64,000 bases of DNA from positions 62,001 through 126,000 of the forward strand of contig NZ_JNYJ01000014.1 in NCBI RefSeq assembly GCF_000716715.1. Reading direction: 5' to 3'. Both the position numbers and the translations under genes were made by a program. Below, in pieces: positions 1 to 9,183 of this stretch. Numbering within the stretch: position 1 is the first letter of the stretch; the number at the start of each line of letters is the position of its first letter. Source of the DNA: Dactylosporangium aurantiacum. Its GTDB lineage: Bacteria; Actinomycetota; Actinomycetes; Mycobacteriales; Micromonosporaceae. The notes beneath the pieces were generated by a model. That model was given only the letters and a program-made list of their open reading frames with translations. It searched no databases and was not told the DNA's origin.

Positions 1-1350
1 AAGGGTGTCGGTACGGATGACACCGGCCTGTTCGAACAGCGCCTCGACGGCGACGTCGGCGGCGGACGTGCCGGCGCGCCGGGCGCCGCGCACGGCGAGG
101 ACCGGTTTGCGCCGGGCGAGGGCGCGGGCGGTCCAGGCGAAGCGGCGCGGGTTGCCGAACGACTCCAGGTACAGCGCGACCGCCCGGGTCGCGGGGTCGT
201 CGTGCCAGTACGCGAGGAGGTCGTTGCCGCTGACGTCGGCCTTGTCGCCGAGCGACACGAACGTGGACACCCCGATGCCGTGCCGGGCGGCGGCCTCGAG
301 GATCGCCACGCCGATCGCGCCGGACTGGGACGCGACGGCGAGCCCGCCGGGCGGCGGGAGGGTGCGGGCGGTGGTCGCGGTGAGGCGGACCGCCGGGTCG
401 GTGTTGAGCACGCCGAGGCTGTCGGGGCCGACGAGCCGCATGCCGTGCCGCCGCGCCTGCCGGACCAGGTCGGCCTGGGCGGTGCCGTCCAGGCCGGCGG
501 TGAGGATGAGGGCGGCGCGGACCCCGGCGGCGCAGCAGTCGCGCAGCACCTGCCGGGCGGCGGCCGGCGGCACGGCGACGACGGCGAGGTCGAGCGGTTC
601 GCCGACGAGGGCGACCGACGGCAGGGCGGGCAGGCCGCGCACGTCGCGGGCGCGGGGGTTGACCGCGAACAGCTCGCCGTCGTAGCCGCCGGCCTGCAGC
701 GCGGCGAGGATCTCGTGGCCGAGGCCGCCGGGTCGCCGGCCCGCGCCGATGACGGCGACGGACGCCGGGGCGAGCAGCGGCCGCAGCGAGCGGTGCGCGG
801 CGGTGCGGTCCCGTTCGCCGACCGCGGCGAGGGCGGCCTCGTCCGGCAGGGTCGGGATGCGGACCCGCACGACGCCGGGATCCCCGGCGCCGCGTGGCAC
901 GCCGGGGGCGAGGTCGCCGCTGACGCGCAGCATCGCCCGGTTGCCGGCCAGCACGTCGCCGACGAGCTCGGTGAGGCCCTGGCGGCGGGCGGCGGCGGCC
1001 AGGTGCTCCAGCAGCAGCGTGCCGAGGCCCTCGCCGTGGTGGTCGTCGTGCACGATGACGGCGAAGTCGGCCCGGTCGGCGTCGAGCCGCTCGTACGACC
1101 CGGCGGCCAGCACGGTGCCGGCCCGCTCGACGAGCAGCGCGAGGTGCTGGTCGTCGGCGGGTCTGGTCAGCCGCAGGACCTCCGCGTCGAGGGCGGCGCC
1201 CGCGCTGAAGAACCGCAGGTACCGGTTCTGCACCGACATGCCCTCGTGCAGCGCGAGCAGCGCCGGCACGTCGGCGGCGGTGACCGGCCGGACCCGCACG
1301 ACGCTGCCGTCGGCGGTCAGGCAGTCGGCCGGTGCCGCCGTGGTGCTCAT
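1..1350 (-). CDS. GNAT / acyl-CoA ligase (NDP-forming) fusion, partial
   Basis: The first 450 codons are inside the window and the 3' end is cut by the left edge. The start is ATG at 1350, overlapping the upstream CBS gene by ATGA. Residues ~10-160 look like a GNAT acetyltransferase (HDDHHGEGLGTLLLEHL, acetyl-CoA loop). From ~190 follow a CoA-binding Rossmann domain (VAVIGAGRRPGGLG) and a succinyl-CoA-ligase-like domain (VASQSGAIGVAILE, GNDLLAYWHDDP). Proteins of this build are ADP-forming acetate-CoA ligase homologues or Pat-type lysine acetyltransferases. The usual SHTAALA stretch carrying the phosphorylated histidine is absent between KPVLAV and EALFEQAGVIR, so ligase activity is doubtful. 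The family call is secure; the reaction is not. Confidence 0.85.
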   Translation of the reverse strand, partial: MSTTAAPADCLTADGSVVRVRPVTAADVPALLALHEGMSVQNRYLRFFSAGAALDAEVLRLTRPADDQHLALLVERAGTVLAAGSYERLDADRADFAVIVHDDHHGEGLGTLLLEHLAAAARRQGLTELVGDVLAGNRAMLRVSGDLAPGVPRGAGDPGVVRVRIPTLPDEAALAAVGERDRTAAHRSLRPLLAPASVAVIGAGRRPGGLGHEILAALQAGGYDGELFAVNPRARDVRGLPALPSVALVGEPLDLAVVAVPPAAARQVLRDCCAAGVRAALILTAGLDGTAQADLVRQARRHGMRLVGPDSLGVLNTDPAVRLTATTARTLPPPGGLAVASQSGAIGVAILEAAARHGIGVSTFVSLGDKADVSGNDLLAYWHDDPATRAVALYLESFGNPRRFAWTARALARRKPVLAVRGARRAGTSAADVAVEALFEQAGVIRTDTL

Positions 1351-2174
1351 CCGGCGTCCGTGGCCGGGTCCCGTTCGGACTCGTCCGGTGCCGGCTCGGA
1401 CACCACGAAGGACACCGGCGGGACGGCGGCCGCGGGCGGCACCGCGGACACGGTGAGCGTGCCCGGCGCGCTGATGGTGTCCACGACGCCGTACACGCCG
1501 TCCAGGCCGCTGGCGATCCTGATGGCCGCCATGACGTCACGCTGCGGCGCGCTGCCCGCGAGGGTCACCACGCCGTCCTGGACGGTCCCGGTGACGCCTT
1601 CGTCGCCGCGGCGCAGGCCGTTGACGAGCAGCTCGTCGAGCAGCTCGCGTTCGATCGCCTCGTCGGAGCGCAGGGCGCCGCGCAGCAGGTCGCGCACGGT
1701 CACGATGCCGACGAGGATCCCGGTGTCGTCGTCGAGGACCGGCAGCCGCTTCACCCCGTGCCGTTGCATGAGGCCGGCGGCGGTGCTCACCGGTGCCCCG
1801 GCGGTCACGGTCACCGGCGGGGCGGTCATGAGCGCGCCGGCGGTGTCGGCATGGGTGCCGTGCCGGGTGGCGGTGCCGGTGCGCGTGCCGTGCCGGGCGA
1901 CGGTGCCGGTGTCCGGTTCGCGTCCGGCGGCGGTGCCGGTGTCCGCCGGGCCGAGGGCCGCCGCGCCGGCCGGTTGCAGGCTGGGCAGCAGGTCGGCCTC
2001 GGAGATCATGCCGATCACCCGGTCGTCGTCGCGCACGACAGGGACGCCGCTCACCCCGAACTCGGTGATGACGTCGACGACGTGCCGGCTGGTGCAGTCG
2101 GCGGTCACCACGACCACCGACGGGTTCATGACGTCGCGGACCCGCAGGTCGTGCGCCGGTCGTAGGTCGTTCAT
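1347..2174 (-). CDS. CBS-pair and BON domain protein
   Basis: 275 aa. I chose ATG 2174 (MNDLRPAHDLRVRDVMNP) because GGGGGTGG lies just upstream; an upstream in-frame start at 2225 would run through that ribosome-binding site. Two CBS motifs (RVRDVMNPSVVVVTADC at the N-terminus, and VGIVTVRDLLRGAL near residue 185) flank a low-complexity linker rich in TGT/RHGT repeats. The last ~80 residues (ELLDELLVNGLRRGDEGVTGTVQDGVVTLAGSAPQR) form a BON domain. CBS pairs bind adenosyl ligands; BON domains bind membranes or phospholipid. The gene overlaps the acyl-CoA ligase by 4 bp. A DevR-like box lies ~52 bp upstream. A role in low-oxygen or energy sensing is inferred from context. Confidence 0.85.
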   Translation of the reverse strand: MNDLRPAHDLRVRDVMNPSVVVVTADCTSRHVVDVITEFGVSGVPVVRDDDRVIGMISEADLLPSLQPAGAAALGPADTGTAAGREPDTGTVARHGTRTGTATRHGTHADTAGALMTAPPVTVTAGAPVSTAAGLMQRHGVKRLPVLDDDTGILVGIVTVRDLLRGALRSDEAIERELLDELLVNGLRRGDEGVTGTVQDGVVTLAGSAPQRDVMAAIRIASGLDGVYGVVDTISAPGTLTVSAVPPAAAVPPVSFVVSEPAPDESERDPATDAG

Positions 2175-2225
2175 CGGTCCACCCCCTTCGGCGCTCACAC
2201 TGCCCCGCCCTTGCCGTCGGTACAC

Positions 2226-2239
2226 GGGGCGAAGGTCAC
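2226..2239. promoter_or_regulatory. DosR/DevR-like box upstream of CBS gene
   Basis: GGGGCGAAGGTCAC differs at one base from the reverse complement of the box at 4157-4170. It lies 52 bp upstream of the CBS-BON start and overlaps the stop codon of the SHOCT gene. That position suits an activator site for an internal promoter. Assignment rests on similarity to GGGNC-N4-GNCCC only. Confidence 0.45.
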
Positions 2240-2631
2240 CTGAGTCCGGGACCGTCGTCCTGCCGTGGCGGCTCGGGGCCGGTGACGGGGCGCGGGTCGG
2301 CGTCCCGGGCGGCGAGCGACGTCATGATCCGCCGGTACTCGGCGGCGTCGAGCCGCCCGGCAACGAGCCGCCGGGCGGCGTCGGCCTCGGCGGCCTCGAG
2401 GGGGTCGTCCGCCCCGACCGGCTCGGCGGGTGCCACCGGGCCGGCGGGTGCCATCCGGATGCCGTCCCCGGCGGCACCGGCCCGGGTGGCACCGGCCCGG
2501 GTGGCGCCCCGGCCGGTGCCGGGTCCGGCTCCGGGCCCGCCGGTGCCGGCCCGGTAGACGACCAGCACGGCGATGCCGGCAGCGCCGTACACCAGCAGGA
2601 CGACGGCGGTCACGATCAGCGTGTGCATCAT
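2236..2631 (-). CDS. small membrane protein with SHOCT domain
   Basis: 131 aa from ATG 2631 (MMHTLIVTAVVLLVYGAAG), preceded by GGGAGCTGG. There is one N-terminal transmembrane helix (residues ~4-26), then a Gly/Ala/Thr-rich linker with GATRAG repeats. A SHOCT-type short helical domain follows (DPLEAAEADAARRLVAGRLDAAEYRRIMTSL, ~70-105), a motif typical of small oligomerising actinobacterial membrane proteins. It sits between VKOR and CBS-BON on the same strand with short gaps, so it is probably cotranscribed. Function is unknown. Confidence 0.7.
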   Translation of the reverse strand: MMHTLIVTAVVLLVYGAAGIAVLVVYRAGTGGPGAGPGTGRGATRAGATRAGAAGDGIRMAPAGPVAPAEPVGADDPLEAAEADAARRLVAGRLDAAEYRRIMTSLAARDADPRPVTGPEPPRQDDGPGLR

Positions 2632-2651
2632 GCGGTCCAGCTCCCGTCGGG

Positions 2652-3272
2652 CTACGCGACCAGTGCGCTGCCGTACTTCACGACCACCAGCAGCGCCAGC
2701 GCCAGCAGCCAGATGGTGACCGCGATGGCGTCGAGGTCGGCGTCGAGGGCGGCCCGCAGCGCGGGTGCGGCGCGGCGGGGCAGCGGCAGGTGGCCGTCGC
2801 GGATGTTGACGTGGGTCAGGGTGGAGAACACCAGCGTGGTCGACACGGTGACCAGCAGGCACCATGGGCACAGGGCGCCGATGACGAACGACGACTGGTA
2901 GAACAGCCAGTAGGCGAAGACGACGCCGAGGGTGTAGACGGTCTGCGCGGCGAGCATGAACCAGCGGGGGAACCGGACCCCGCCGAGGCTGGCGACCGCG
3001 ACCGTGATGACGACCGGCTCGGCGACCAGGCCGAAGAACGCGTTCGGGAACCCGAACAGGTGCGCCTGCCAGGAGCTGCCGACGGTGCCGCAGGACAGCA
3101 CGGCGTTGATGTTGCAGGTGAGGTCGGCGGCCGGGTCGGCGGCGAGGCGGACCGCGTCGACGGACAGCACGAACGACGCGATGAGGCTCAGCACCGCCGA
3201 CAGCAGCATCGTGCCGTAGATCCAGCCGGCGCGGTGCCGCAGCCGCCGCACCCGCGTCAGGGTCGACGTCAT
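2652..3272 (-). CDS. vitamin K epoxide reductase (VKOR) family protein
   Basis: 206 aa integral membrane protein with about five hydrophobic helices. It holds the family's two cysteine pairs: C53...C61 (loop pair, CNINAVLSC) and C135-PW-C138 (active site CPWC after a helix). VKOR reoxidises DsbA-like thiol oxidases using quinone, making disulfides in exported proteins. ATG at 3272 overlaps the stop of the upstream DsbA-like gene (ATGA), which supports a two-protein oxidative-folding unit. The size fits bacterial VKORs without a fused thioredoxin. Confidence 0.9.
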   Translation of the reverse strand: MTSTLTRVRRLRHRAGWIYGTMLLSAVLSLIASFVLSVDAVRLAADPAADLTCNINAVLSCGTVGSSWQAHLFGFPNAFFGLVAEPVVITVAVASLGGVRFPRWFMLAAQTVYTLGVVFAYWLFYQSSFVIGALCPWCLLVTVSTTLVFSTLTHVNIRDGHLPLPRRAAPALRAALDADLDAIAVTIWLLALALLVVVKYGSALVA

Positions 3273-4045
3273 GCCTGCCCCTTGGCGGCGGTGATGGCGG
3301 CGGTCAGCGGGCCGGCGGTGTACAGGTCACCCTCGAACACCTTGCCGTTGATCTTCACGGTGGGGGTGCCGGTGACGCCGTCGCGCTGGAAGGCGGTCTC
3401 GGTGGAGGAGGCGACCCAGCGTTCGAACAGGCGCTGGGTGAACGTCGCGGTGACGTCGGCGGGGACGCCGGCGCCGGTCGCGATCGCCGCGATCCGTTCG
3501 TCGGTCAGCCCCGGGCCGCCCTCGGCCGGCTGCTGCGCGAACAGCGCGGCGTTGAACGCGAGCACCGCCGCCGGGGCCCGGTCCGCCACGGTGGCGATGG
3601 CGTTCGCGGTGCGCGTGGAGTACCGCGTCCCCTGCGACGCCTTGTCCAGGAACGCCAGGGGGTGCAGCTCCAGCCGGACGGTGCCGTCGGCGACGAGCCG
3701 CTCCAGCTCGGTGCTGTTGGCCCGCTCGAACCGGCCGCAGTACGGGCACAGGTAGTCGAGGTAGACCGTCACCGTGACCGGCCCGGTGCCGGTCACGATC
3801 GCGCCGGTGGCGGTGGCCCCGGCCGGTGCCGCGGTCGAGGACGGCGCGGGCGCGGCGGTGTCGTCGCCGCCGGCGGCGTCGAACAGCACCCACCCGATCG
3901 CGGCGAGCAGCACGAGGATGACGGCCCCGCCGGTCGCCGCCAGGTAGCGGTGCCGGCGCTGGGTGCGCCGCAGCGCCTCGGCCCGGGCCTGCTGGGCCCG
4001 GGCGTGCTGGGTGCGGCGTGACGCGGTGCGTGCCTGTGTGCCCAT
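3269..4045 (-). CDS. membrane-anchored DsbA-like thiol-disulfide oxidoreductase
   Basis: 258 aa from ATG 4045, which has AGGGGG upstream; an in-frame extension towards 4387 is rejected because it crosses the regulatory region. A basic N-terminus with RTQ/AQQARAEA helices is followed by one transmembrane segment (~34-55) and an Ala/Pro/Thr linker. A thioredoxin fold follows with C100-PY-C103 (YLDYLCPYCGRFE) and the cis-Pro region GVTGTPTVKINGK. It is an extracytoplasmic disulfide oxidase whose electron acceptor is probably the neighbouring VKOR. It is the first gene of the minus-strand group and shares a box-bearing intergenic region with DoxX. Confidence 0.9.
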   Translation of the reverse strand: MGTQARTASRRTQHARAQQARAEALRRTQRRHRYLAATGGAVILVLLAAIGWVLFDAAGGDDTAAPAPSSTAAPAGATATGAIVTGTGPVTVTVYLDYLCPYCGRFERANSTELERLVADGTVRLELHPLAFLDKASQGTRYSTRTANAIATVADRAPAAVLAFNAALFAQQPAEGGPGLTDERIAAIATGAGVPADVTATFTQRLFERWVASSTETAFQRDGVTGTPTVKINGKVFEGDLYTAGPLTAAITAAKGQA

Positions 4046-4156
4046 GGCGGTGGTCCCCCTGTCGGCTGGTGTGCGCCGTGTCAGCCTGCGGGCGGCCCGC
4101 GTGCCGGCGGATGAGGCGAACGTCATCGGCCCGGGCCCGGTCGGCCCGGTCCCCGC

Positions 4157-4170
4157 GGGACCTTCGCCCC
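4157..4170. promoter_or_regulatory. DosR/DevR-like box 1
   Basis: GGGACCTTCGCCCC lies in the 286-bp divergent region between DsbA (start 4045) and DoxX (start 4332). It matches GGGACYWWNGTCCC at all but one position of the right half. Confidence 0.5.
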
Positions 4171-4215
4171 GGGCGGCCCCAGACGTGCCCCGACATACCC
4201 CGGGCGTCCCCGGGC

Positions 4216-4229
4216 GGGACCTTCGTCCC
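4216..4229. promoter_or_regulatory. DosR/DevR-like box 2
   Basis: GGGACCTTCGTCCC is a full match to the GGGAC-N4-GTCCC palindrome, 59 bp from box 1 and about 103 bp upstream of the DoxX-pflBA group. Paired boxes are usual for strongly DosR-activated promoters. The regulator itself is not in this window. Confidence 0.6.
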
Positions 4230-4331
4230 GCTGGTCGGTGCGAAGGACTCTGCTGACGCCGGTCGATCCGCGCGAACCTGGGCGTGTCAACGATCAGGGC
4301 CGATATCTCACCTCGAAGGGAAGCGAGCACC

Positions 4332-4868
4332 ATGGCCACCCTCGCCCCCAGCACCGCCACCACCACGACCGGCGCGACGGCGGGCACCGCGGGCCGCTAC
4401 GTCTTCGCCGGCGTGCGCATCGCGCTCGGCTGGGTCTTCCTGTGGGCGTTCCTCGACAAGCTGTTCGGGCTCGGCCACGAGACCACCGAAAAGGCCGCCT
4501 GGATCAACGGCGGCAGCCCCACCAAGGGGTTCCTCGGTCGCGCCGTCGCCGGGCCGTTCGAGGGCGTCTACCACGACCTCGCCGGCGCCGGCTGGGCCGA
4601 CTGGCTGTTCATGCTCGGCCTGCTCGGCATCGGCGTCGCGCTCATCCTCGGCATCGGCATGCGGGTCGCGGCGGTCGCCGGCGCGCTGCTGCTGGTGCTG
4701 ATGTGGACCGCGGTGCTCCCGCCGGCGAACAACCCGTTCATGGACGACCACCTCATCTACGCCGGCACCATCGTCGGGCTCGCCCTCACCCATGCCGGTG
4801 ACACCCTCGGCCTCGGCCGCTGGTGGGGCGGGACGGCCCTGGTCAGGAAGGCACCGTGGCTGCGGTGA
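4332..4868 (+). CDS. DoxX-like membrane protein
   Basis: 178 aa from ATG 4332, preceded by GAAGGGAAGCGAGC. Four hydrophobic helices (near ~22-45, 80-105, 107-128 and 135-155) and the start [20 protein letters not shown] are typical of DoxX/thiosulfate:quinone oxidoreductase-like membrane proteins. There is a long polar loop ([31 protein letters not shown]). It lies 104 bp before pflB in the same direction and downstream of two DevR-like boxes. A redox or quinone role is inferred from family and neighbours; no catalytic residue is evident. Confidence 0.8.
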   Translation: MATLAPSTATTTTGATAGTAGRYVFAGVRIALGWVFLWAFLDKLFGLGHETTEKAAWINGGSPTKGFLGRAVAGPFEGVYHDLAGAGWADWLFMLGLLGIGVALILGIGMRVAAVAGALLLVLMWTAVLPPANNPFMDDHLIYAGTIVGLALTHAGDTLGLGRWWGGTALVRKAPWLR

Positions 4869-4891
4869 ACACCGGACCCGCGTCCCGGGGC

Positions 4892-4912
4892 GGCAGGACT
4901 TCCGGCCCTGCC
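4892..4912. promoter_or_regulatory. possible degenerate DevR-like palindrome upstream of pflB
   Basis: GGCAGG and CCTGCC arms flank ACTTCCGGC, with the core GGACTTCCGGCCC resembling the boxes upstream of DoxX. It lies ~60 bp upstream of the pflB start and could provide separate control of pflBA. The match is imperfect. Confidence 0.3.
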
Positions 4913-4972
4913 GCCCCCGGGCGTGCCGCGACAGGCTGGAACCGCAGCAGGAAACTCTCGAGGAGGACAGCG

Positions 4973-7225
4973 ATGACCACCATCAGCGCCCCGGCCGAGC
5001 TCGCCGCCTGGCGGGGCTTCCAGGGCGGATCGTGGCGTGACCAGGTCGACGTGGCCGGGTTCGTCCGGGCGAACGTGCGCCCGTACACCGGCGACGAGGG
5101 GTTCCTGAGCGGTCCGACGCCGCGGACCACCCACGTGTGGGGATTGTTGACCGCGATGTTCCCGCAGGAACGCGAGCGCGGCATCTACGACGTCGACCCG
5201 CACACGCCGGCGTCGATCACCGCGCACGCGCCCGGGTACATCGACCGTGACCGCGAGCTGATCGTCGGCCTGCAGACCGACGCGCCGCTGCGCCGGGCCA
5301 TCATGCCGTTCGGCGGGCTGCGGATGGTGGAGAACGGGCTGAAGGCCTACGGCTACGAGCTGGACCCGGTCGTGAAGGAGATCTTCACCCGGTACCGCAA
5401 GACGCACAACGCGGCGGTGTTCGACGCGTACACGCCGCAGATCCTCGCCGCGCGGAAGGCCGGCGTCATCACCGGCCTGCCCGACGCCTACGGCCGCGGC
5501 CGGATCATCGGCGACTACCGGCGGGTGCCGCTGTACGGCGTGGACTTCCTCATCGCCGCGAAGCGGCTGGACAAGGCGTCGCTGGACGACCACGCCGCGA
5601 CCGCCGACGTGATCCGCGACCGGGAGGAGCTGGCCGAGCAGCTGCGCGCCCTCGACGAGCTCAAGACGATGGCGGCGAGCTACGGCTACGACATCTCCGG
5701 GCCGGCCCGCACCGCGCGGGAGGCGGTGCAGTGGCTGTACTTCGCGTACCTCGCCGCGGCGAAGGAGCAGAACGGCGCGGCGATGTCGCTCGGGCGCACC
5801 TCCTCGTTCCTGGACGTGTACCTCGAACGTGACCTCGCCGAGGGCACCCTCACCGAGTCCGGCGCGCAGGAGCTCATCGACGACTTCGTGATGAAGCTGC
5901 GCATCATCCGGTTCCTGCGCACCCCCGAGTACGACCAGCTGTTCTCCGGGGACCCGACCTGGGTCACCGAGGCGATCGGCGGGATGGGCATCGACGGGCG
6001 GACCCTGGTGACCAGGACGTCGCTGCGGTACCTGCAGACGCTGTACAACCTGGGCCCGGCGCCGGAGCCGAACCTGACGGTGCTGTGGTCGCCGGACCTG
6101 CCGGAGCCGTTCAAGCGGTTCTGCGCGAAGGTGTCGATGGACACCAGCGCCATCCAGTACGAGAACGACGACCTGCTGCGCCGCTACAGCGACGACGACA
6201 CCGCGATCGCCTGCTGCGTGTCGGCGATGCGGGTCGGCAAGGACATGCAGTTCTTCGGCGCCCGGGTCAACGTCGCCAAGGCGCTGCTGTACGCCATCAA
6301 CGGCGGTCGTGACGAGATGAGCGGGGCGCAGGTCGCGCCGGCGACGGCGCCGCTGACCGGGGACGTGCTGCGCTACGAGGACGTCCTCGCCGCGTTCGAC
6401 GGCACCCTGGACTGGCTGGCCCGCACGTACGTCGACGCGCTGAACATCATCCACTACATGCACGACAAGTACGCCTACGAGCGCATCGAGATGGCGCTGC
6501 ACGACCACCCGGTCCGCCGGTTCCTCGCCTGCGGCATCGCCGGGCTCTCGGTGGCCGCCGACAGCCTCGCCGCGATCCGCTACGCGAAGGTCACGCCGGT
6601 GCGCGACGAGACCGGCCTGGTCGTGGACTACACGATCGAGGGGGAGTACCCGGCGTACGGCAACGGCGACGACCGCGCCGACAGCATCGCCGTGTGGCTG
6701 GTCGAGACGTTCATGGCGAAGGTCCGGGCCAACCCGAGCTACCGCGGCGCGATCCACACCCAGTCGGTGCTCACCATCACCTCGAACGTGGTGTATGGCA
6801 AGCACACCGGCAACACCCCGGACGGGCGGCGGGCCGGTGAGCCGTTCGCGCCCGGCGCGAACCCGATGAACGGCCGCGACACCCACGGCATGGTCGCCTC
6901 GGCGCTGTCGGTGGCGAAGCTGCCGTACGCGTCGGCCCGCGACGGGATCTCCCTCACCAGTACCGTGACCCCCGACGGCCTGGGCCGCGCCGACGCCGAA
7001 CGGGTCACGAACCTGGTCGGCATCCTCGACGGCTACACCGGCGCCGGCGGTTTCCACCTCAACGTCAACGTCCTGGACCGGGCGACGCTGGTGGACGCGA
7101 TGGCGCACCCGGAGCGGTACCCGCAGCTGACGGTGCGGGTGTCCGGCTACGCCGTCAACTTCGTCCGGCTCACCCCGGAGCAGCAGCGTGACGTGGTCAA
7201 CCGCACCTTCCACGGCACGACATGA
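4973..7225 (+). CDS. pflB: pyruvate formate-lyase (formate C-acetyltransferase)
   Basis: 750 aa, full length for the family; ATG 4973 has the strong ribosome-binding site GAGGAGGA. It converts pyruvate and CoA to acetyl-CoA and formate by glycyl-radical chemistry in the cytoplasm under anoxia. The adjacent catalytic cysteines C414-C415 ([14 protein letters not shown]) and the C-terminal glycyl-radical loop RVSGYAVNF (radical Gly ~725) are intact, as is the substrate-loop motif near FGGLRM. The activase starts inside the pflB stop codon. PFL is oxygen-sensitive and unusual in actinomycetes regarded as aerobes, so it probably serves fermentative survival during oxygen limitation, in line with the DevR-like boxes upstream. 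Confidence 0.97.
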   Translation: MTTISAPAELAAWRGFQGGSWRDQVDVAGFVRANVRPYTGDEGFLSGPTPRTTHVWGLLTAMFPQERERGIYDVDPHTPASITAHAPGYIDRDRELIVGLQTDAPLRRAIMPFGGLRMVENGLKAYGYELDPVVKEIFTRYRKTHNAAVFDAYTPQILAARKAGVITGLPDAYGRGRIIGDYRRVPLYGVDFLIAAKRLDKASLDDHAATADVIRDREELAEQLRALDELKTMAASYGYDISGPARTAREAVQWLYFAYLAAAKEQNGAAMSLGRTSSFLDVYLERDLAEGTLTESGAQELIDDFVMKLRIIRFLRTPEYDQLFSGDPTWVTEAIGGMGIDGRTLVTRTSLRYLQTLYNLGPAPEPNLTVLWSPDLPEPFKRFCAKVSMDTSAIQYENDDLLRRYSDDDTAIACCVSAMRVGKDMQFFGARVNVAKALLYAINGGRDEMSGAQVAPATAPLTGDVLRYEDVLAAFDGTLDWLARTYVDALNIIHYMHDKYAYERIEMALHDHPVRRFLACGIAGLSVAADSLAAIRYAKVTPVRDETGLVVDYTIEGEYPAYGNGDDRADSIAVWLVETFMAKVRANPSYRGAIHTQSVLTITSNVVYGKHTGNTPDGRRAGEPFAPGANPMNGRDTHGMVASALSVAKLPYASARDGISLTSTVTPDGLGRADAERVTNLVGILDGYTGAGGFHLNVNVLDRATLVDAMAHPERYPQLTVRVSGYAVNFVRLTPEQQRDVVNRTFHGTT

Positions 7226-8034
7226 ACCACCTGACCGTCCCACCGGCTGCCCCCCGCGGCGGGACCACCCCACCGGACGCCACCGGTTCCCCCGGCTGGT
7301 GGCGTCCGGTTCAGGGGCGCCTGCACTCCTGGGACATCTCCACCGGCGTCGACGGTCCCGGCACCCGGTTCGTGGCGTTCACCGCCGGGTGCCCGTTGCG
7401 CTGCCTGTACTGCCAGAACCCTGACACGTGGCACATGCGTGACGGCACGCCGAGCACGGCGGAGCAGGTCGTCAACCAGGTCCGTGGTTTCGTCGCGTTC
7501 GTGCGCACCGCCGGCGGCGGTATGACCGTCAGCGGCGGTGAGCCGCTGCTGCAGCCGGCGTTCACCCACGCGCTGTTCACCGGCGCCAAGGAGCTCGGCC
7601 TGCACACCGCCCTGGACACGTCCGGCGCGCTCGGCGCCCGGGCCGGCGACGCGCTGCTCGACGTCACCGACCTCGTCCTGCTCGACATCAAGTCGTGGGA
7701 CCCGGCCCGCTACCACCGGCTCACCGGCGCGGCGATCGAGCCGACACTGGCCTTCGCCCGCCGCCTCGCCGACCGGGGCACGCCGGTGTGGGTCCGGTAC
7801 GTGCTGGTGCCCGGCCTCACCGACGACCCCCGCGACGTCGAGGGCGTCGCCGGGTTCGCCGCCGCCCTCGGCAACGTCGAACGCGTCGACGTCCTGCCGT
7901 TCCACCGGCTCGGCGCCGCCAAGTACGACCGGCTCGGCGTCCCGTTCACCCTGCGCGACACGGCACCGCCGGACGCCGCGCTGCTCACCCGGGTCCGCGA
8001 CACGTTCACCGCCGCCGGGCTCACCACCTACTGA
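7222..8034 (+). CDS. pflA: pyruvate formate-lyase activating enzyme (radical SAM)
   Basis: 270 aa. ATG 7222 overlaps the pflB stop (ATGA), so the two are translationally coupled. The radical-SAM cluster motif C57-x3-C61-x2-C64 ([17 protein letters not shown]) and the SAM-binding [11 protein letters not shown] stretch (~107-115) are clear. It uses a [4Fe-4S] cluster and SAM to abstract hydrogen from the PflB glycine. The N-terminal ~25 residues are Pro/Gly/Thr-rich and longer than in E. coli PflA. No extra ferredoxin-like cluster domain is present, so it is the short PflA type. Confidence 0.95.
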   Translation: MNHLTVPPAAPRGGTTPPDATGSPGWWRPVQGRLHSWDISTGVDGPGTRFVAFTAGCPLRCLYCQNPDTWHMRDGTPSTAEQVVNQVRGFVAFVRTAGGGMTVSGGEPLLQPAFTHALFTGAKELGLHTALDTSGALGARAGDALLDVTDLVLLDIKSWDPARYHRLTGAAIEPTLAFARRLADRGTPVWVRYVLVPGLTDDPRDVEGVAGFAAALGNVERVDVLPFHRLGAAKYDRLGVPFTLRDTAPPDAALLTRVRDTFTAAGLTTY

Positions 8035-8051
8035 CCTTCGAGGAGGTCGCC

Positions 8052-8525
8052 ATGCGTACGAAGGCCGCCGCGGCACAGTTCCTGGCCAGCCGGCGGATCG
8101 CGGTGACCGGGGTCTCCCGCACCGCCCGGGGCCACGGCAGCAACGTGGTCTACCAGCGGCTGCGTGACCGCGGCTACCAGGTGTTCGCGATCAACCCGCG
8201 CGCCGCCACGGTCGAGGGCGACCGCTGCTACCCGGACCTCGCCGCGGTCCCCGGCGGCGTCGACGCCGTCGTCATCGGCACCCGCCCGGAAGCCGCCGAC
8301 GCCACCGTGCGCGAATGCGCCCAGCTCGGCATCCGGCAGGTGTGGATGCACCGTTCGCTCGACGCCGGCAGCGTCTCGCCCACCGCCGTGGAGTACGCCC
8401 GCGACCACGGCATGACCGTCATCGACGGCGGCTGCCCGCTCATGTACGACCCCGCCGCCGACCCCGGCCACAAGCTGATGCGGTGCGTGCTGTCGTGCAC
8501 CGGCCGGATCCCCAGGACCGTGTGA
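8052..8525 (+). CDS. CoA-binding (YccU-like) protein
   Basis: 157 aa; ATG 8052 follows CGAGGAGG. It is a single Rossmann CoA-binding domain: RRIAVTGVSRTARGHGSNVVYQRLRDRGYQVFAINPRA at the N-terminus, then GVDAVVIGTRPEAADATVRECAQLGIRQVWMH and VIDGGCPLMYDP near the end. It is a stand-alone relative of the CoA-binding domain in the acyl-CoA ligase at the left edge. It lies 17 bp after pflA and is likely in the same operon. Binding of acetyl-CoA made by PflB is a reasonable but untested idea. Confidence 0.85.
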   Translation: MRTKAAAAQFLASRRIAVTGVSRTARGHGSNVVYQRLRDRGYQVFAINPRAATVEGDRCYPDLAAVPGGVDAVVIGTRPEAADATVRECAQLGIRQVWMHRSLDAGSVSPTAVEYARDHGMTVIDGGCPLMYDPAADPGHKLMRCVLSCTGRIPRTV

Positions 8526-8526
8526 G

Positions 8527-9183
8527 GTGGCTGCCGTGCGCGTGCTGAGAACGGCCGGCCTGATCACCGCGGCCGCCGGCCTGACCGCCGCGGCGGTGTA
8601 CCCGCTGCTGCTGCGCCACTGGTGCCTCACCTGGGGCGCCACCGCCGACGAGGAGACCCGCCCGATCCCCGGCGACGCCCTGCTGCCCCACCCGGACATC
8701 TGCTCCACCCGCGCGGTCACGATCGCCGCCCCGCCCGCCACCGTCTGGCCGTGGCTGGTCCAGATGGGCAGCGGCCGCGCCGGCGCCTACACCTACGACT
8801 GGATCGAGAACCTGCTCGGCCTCGACATGCACAGCGCCGACGAGATCCTGCCCCAGTTCCAGACCCTCCGCACGGGTGACGTGCTGCCCTTGGGCGAGCG
8901 GGGGCCGCGGATGCGCGCGGCGGTCGTGGACCCGGCACGCACGCTGACGTTCCAGTCCGAGGACGGCCGCTGGGTGTGGGCGTTCGGCCTGTACCCGTCG
9001 GCCGGCGGGACCAGGCTGGTGAGCCGCAACCGGATCGCGACCCCGGACGCGACGGCGCTGCACCGGCTGGCCGACCTGCTGGTGATGGAGCCGGGCAGCC
9101 TGATCATGGAGCGCAGGATGCTGCTCGGCATCAAGGAACGCGCCGAGACGCGTGCGCCCGGCCGGCGCTCCGCCGCGGTCTGA
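8527..9183 (+). CDS. SRPBCC-family membrane-anchored protein
   Basis: 218 aa from GTG 8527; GTG 8536 is an equally possible start. An N-terminal transmembrane helix (residues ~8-28) is followed by a START/SRPBCC-like lipid- or ligand-binding fold (STRAVTIAAPPATVWPWLVQMGSGRAGAYTYDWIENLLGL, then FGLYPSAGGTRLVSRNR). It starts almost on top of the CoA-binding gene's stop and probably ends the pflBA transcript. The ligand is unknown. The WLVQMGxGRAGxYxYDxIE signature recurs in uncharacterised actinobacterial proteins. Confidence 0.7.
   Translation: MAAVRVLRTAGLITAAAGLTAAAVYPLLLRHWCLTWGATADEETRPIPGDALLPHPDICSTRAVTIAAPPATVWPWLVQMGSGRAGAYTYDWIENLLGLDMHSADEILPQFQTLRTGDVLPLGERGPRMRAAVVDPARTLTFQSEDGRWVWAFGLYPSAGGTRLVSRNRIATPDATALHRLADLLVMEPGSLIMERRMLLGIKERAETRAPGRRSAAV

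Noticed and set aside
202..2901. 899-aa plus-strand frame across the left edge
   Set aside because: It runs antisense to three convincing genes (GNAT-ligase, CBS-BON, SHOCT), and its translation is low-complexity.
4757..7273. 838-aa open frame antisense to pflB
   Set aside because: Shadow of a high-GC gene: composition is Arg/Val/Gly/His-rich with no recognisable domain, while the plus strand encodes a full-length PflB.
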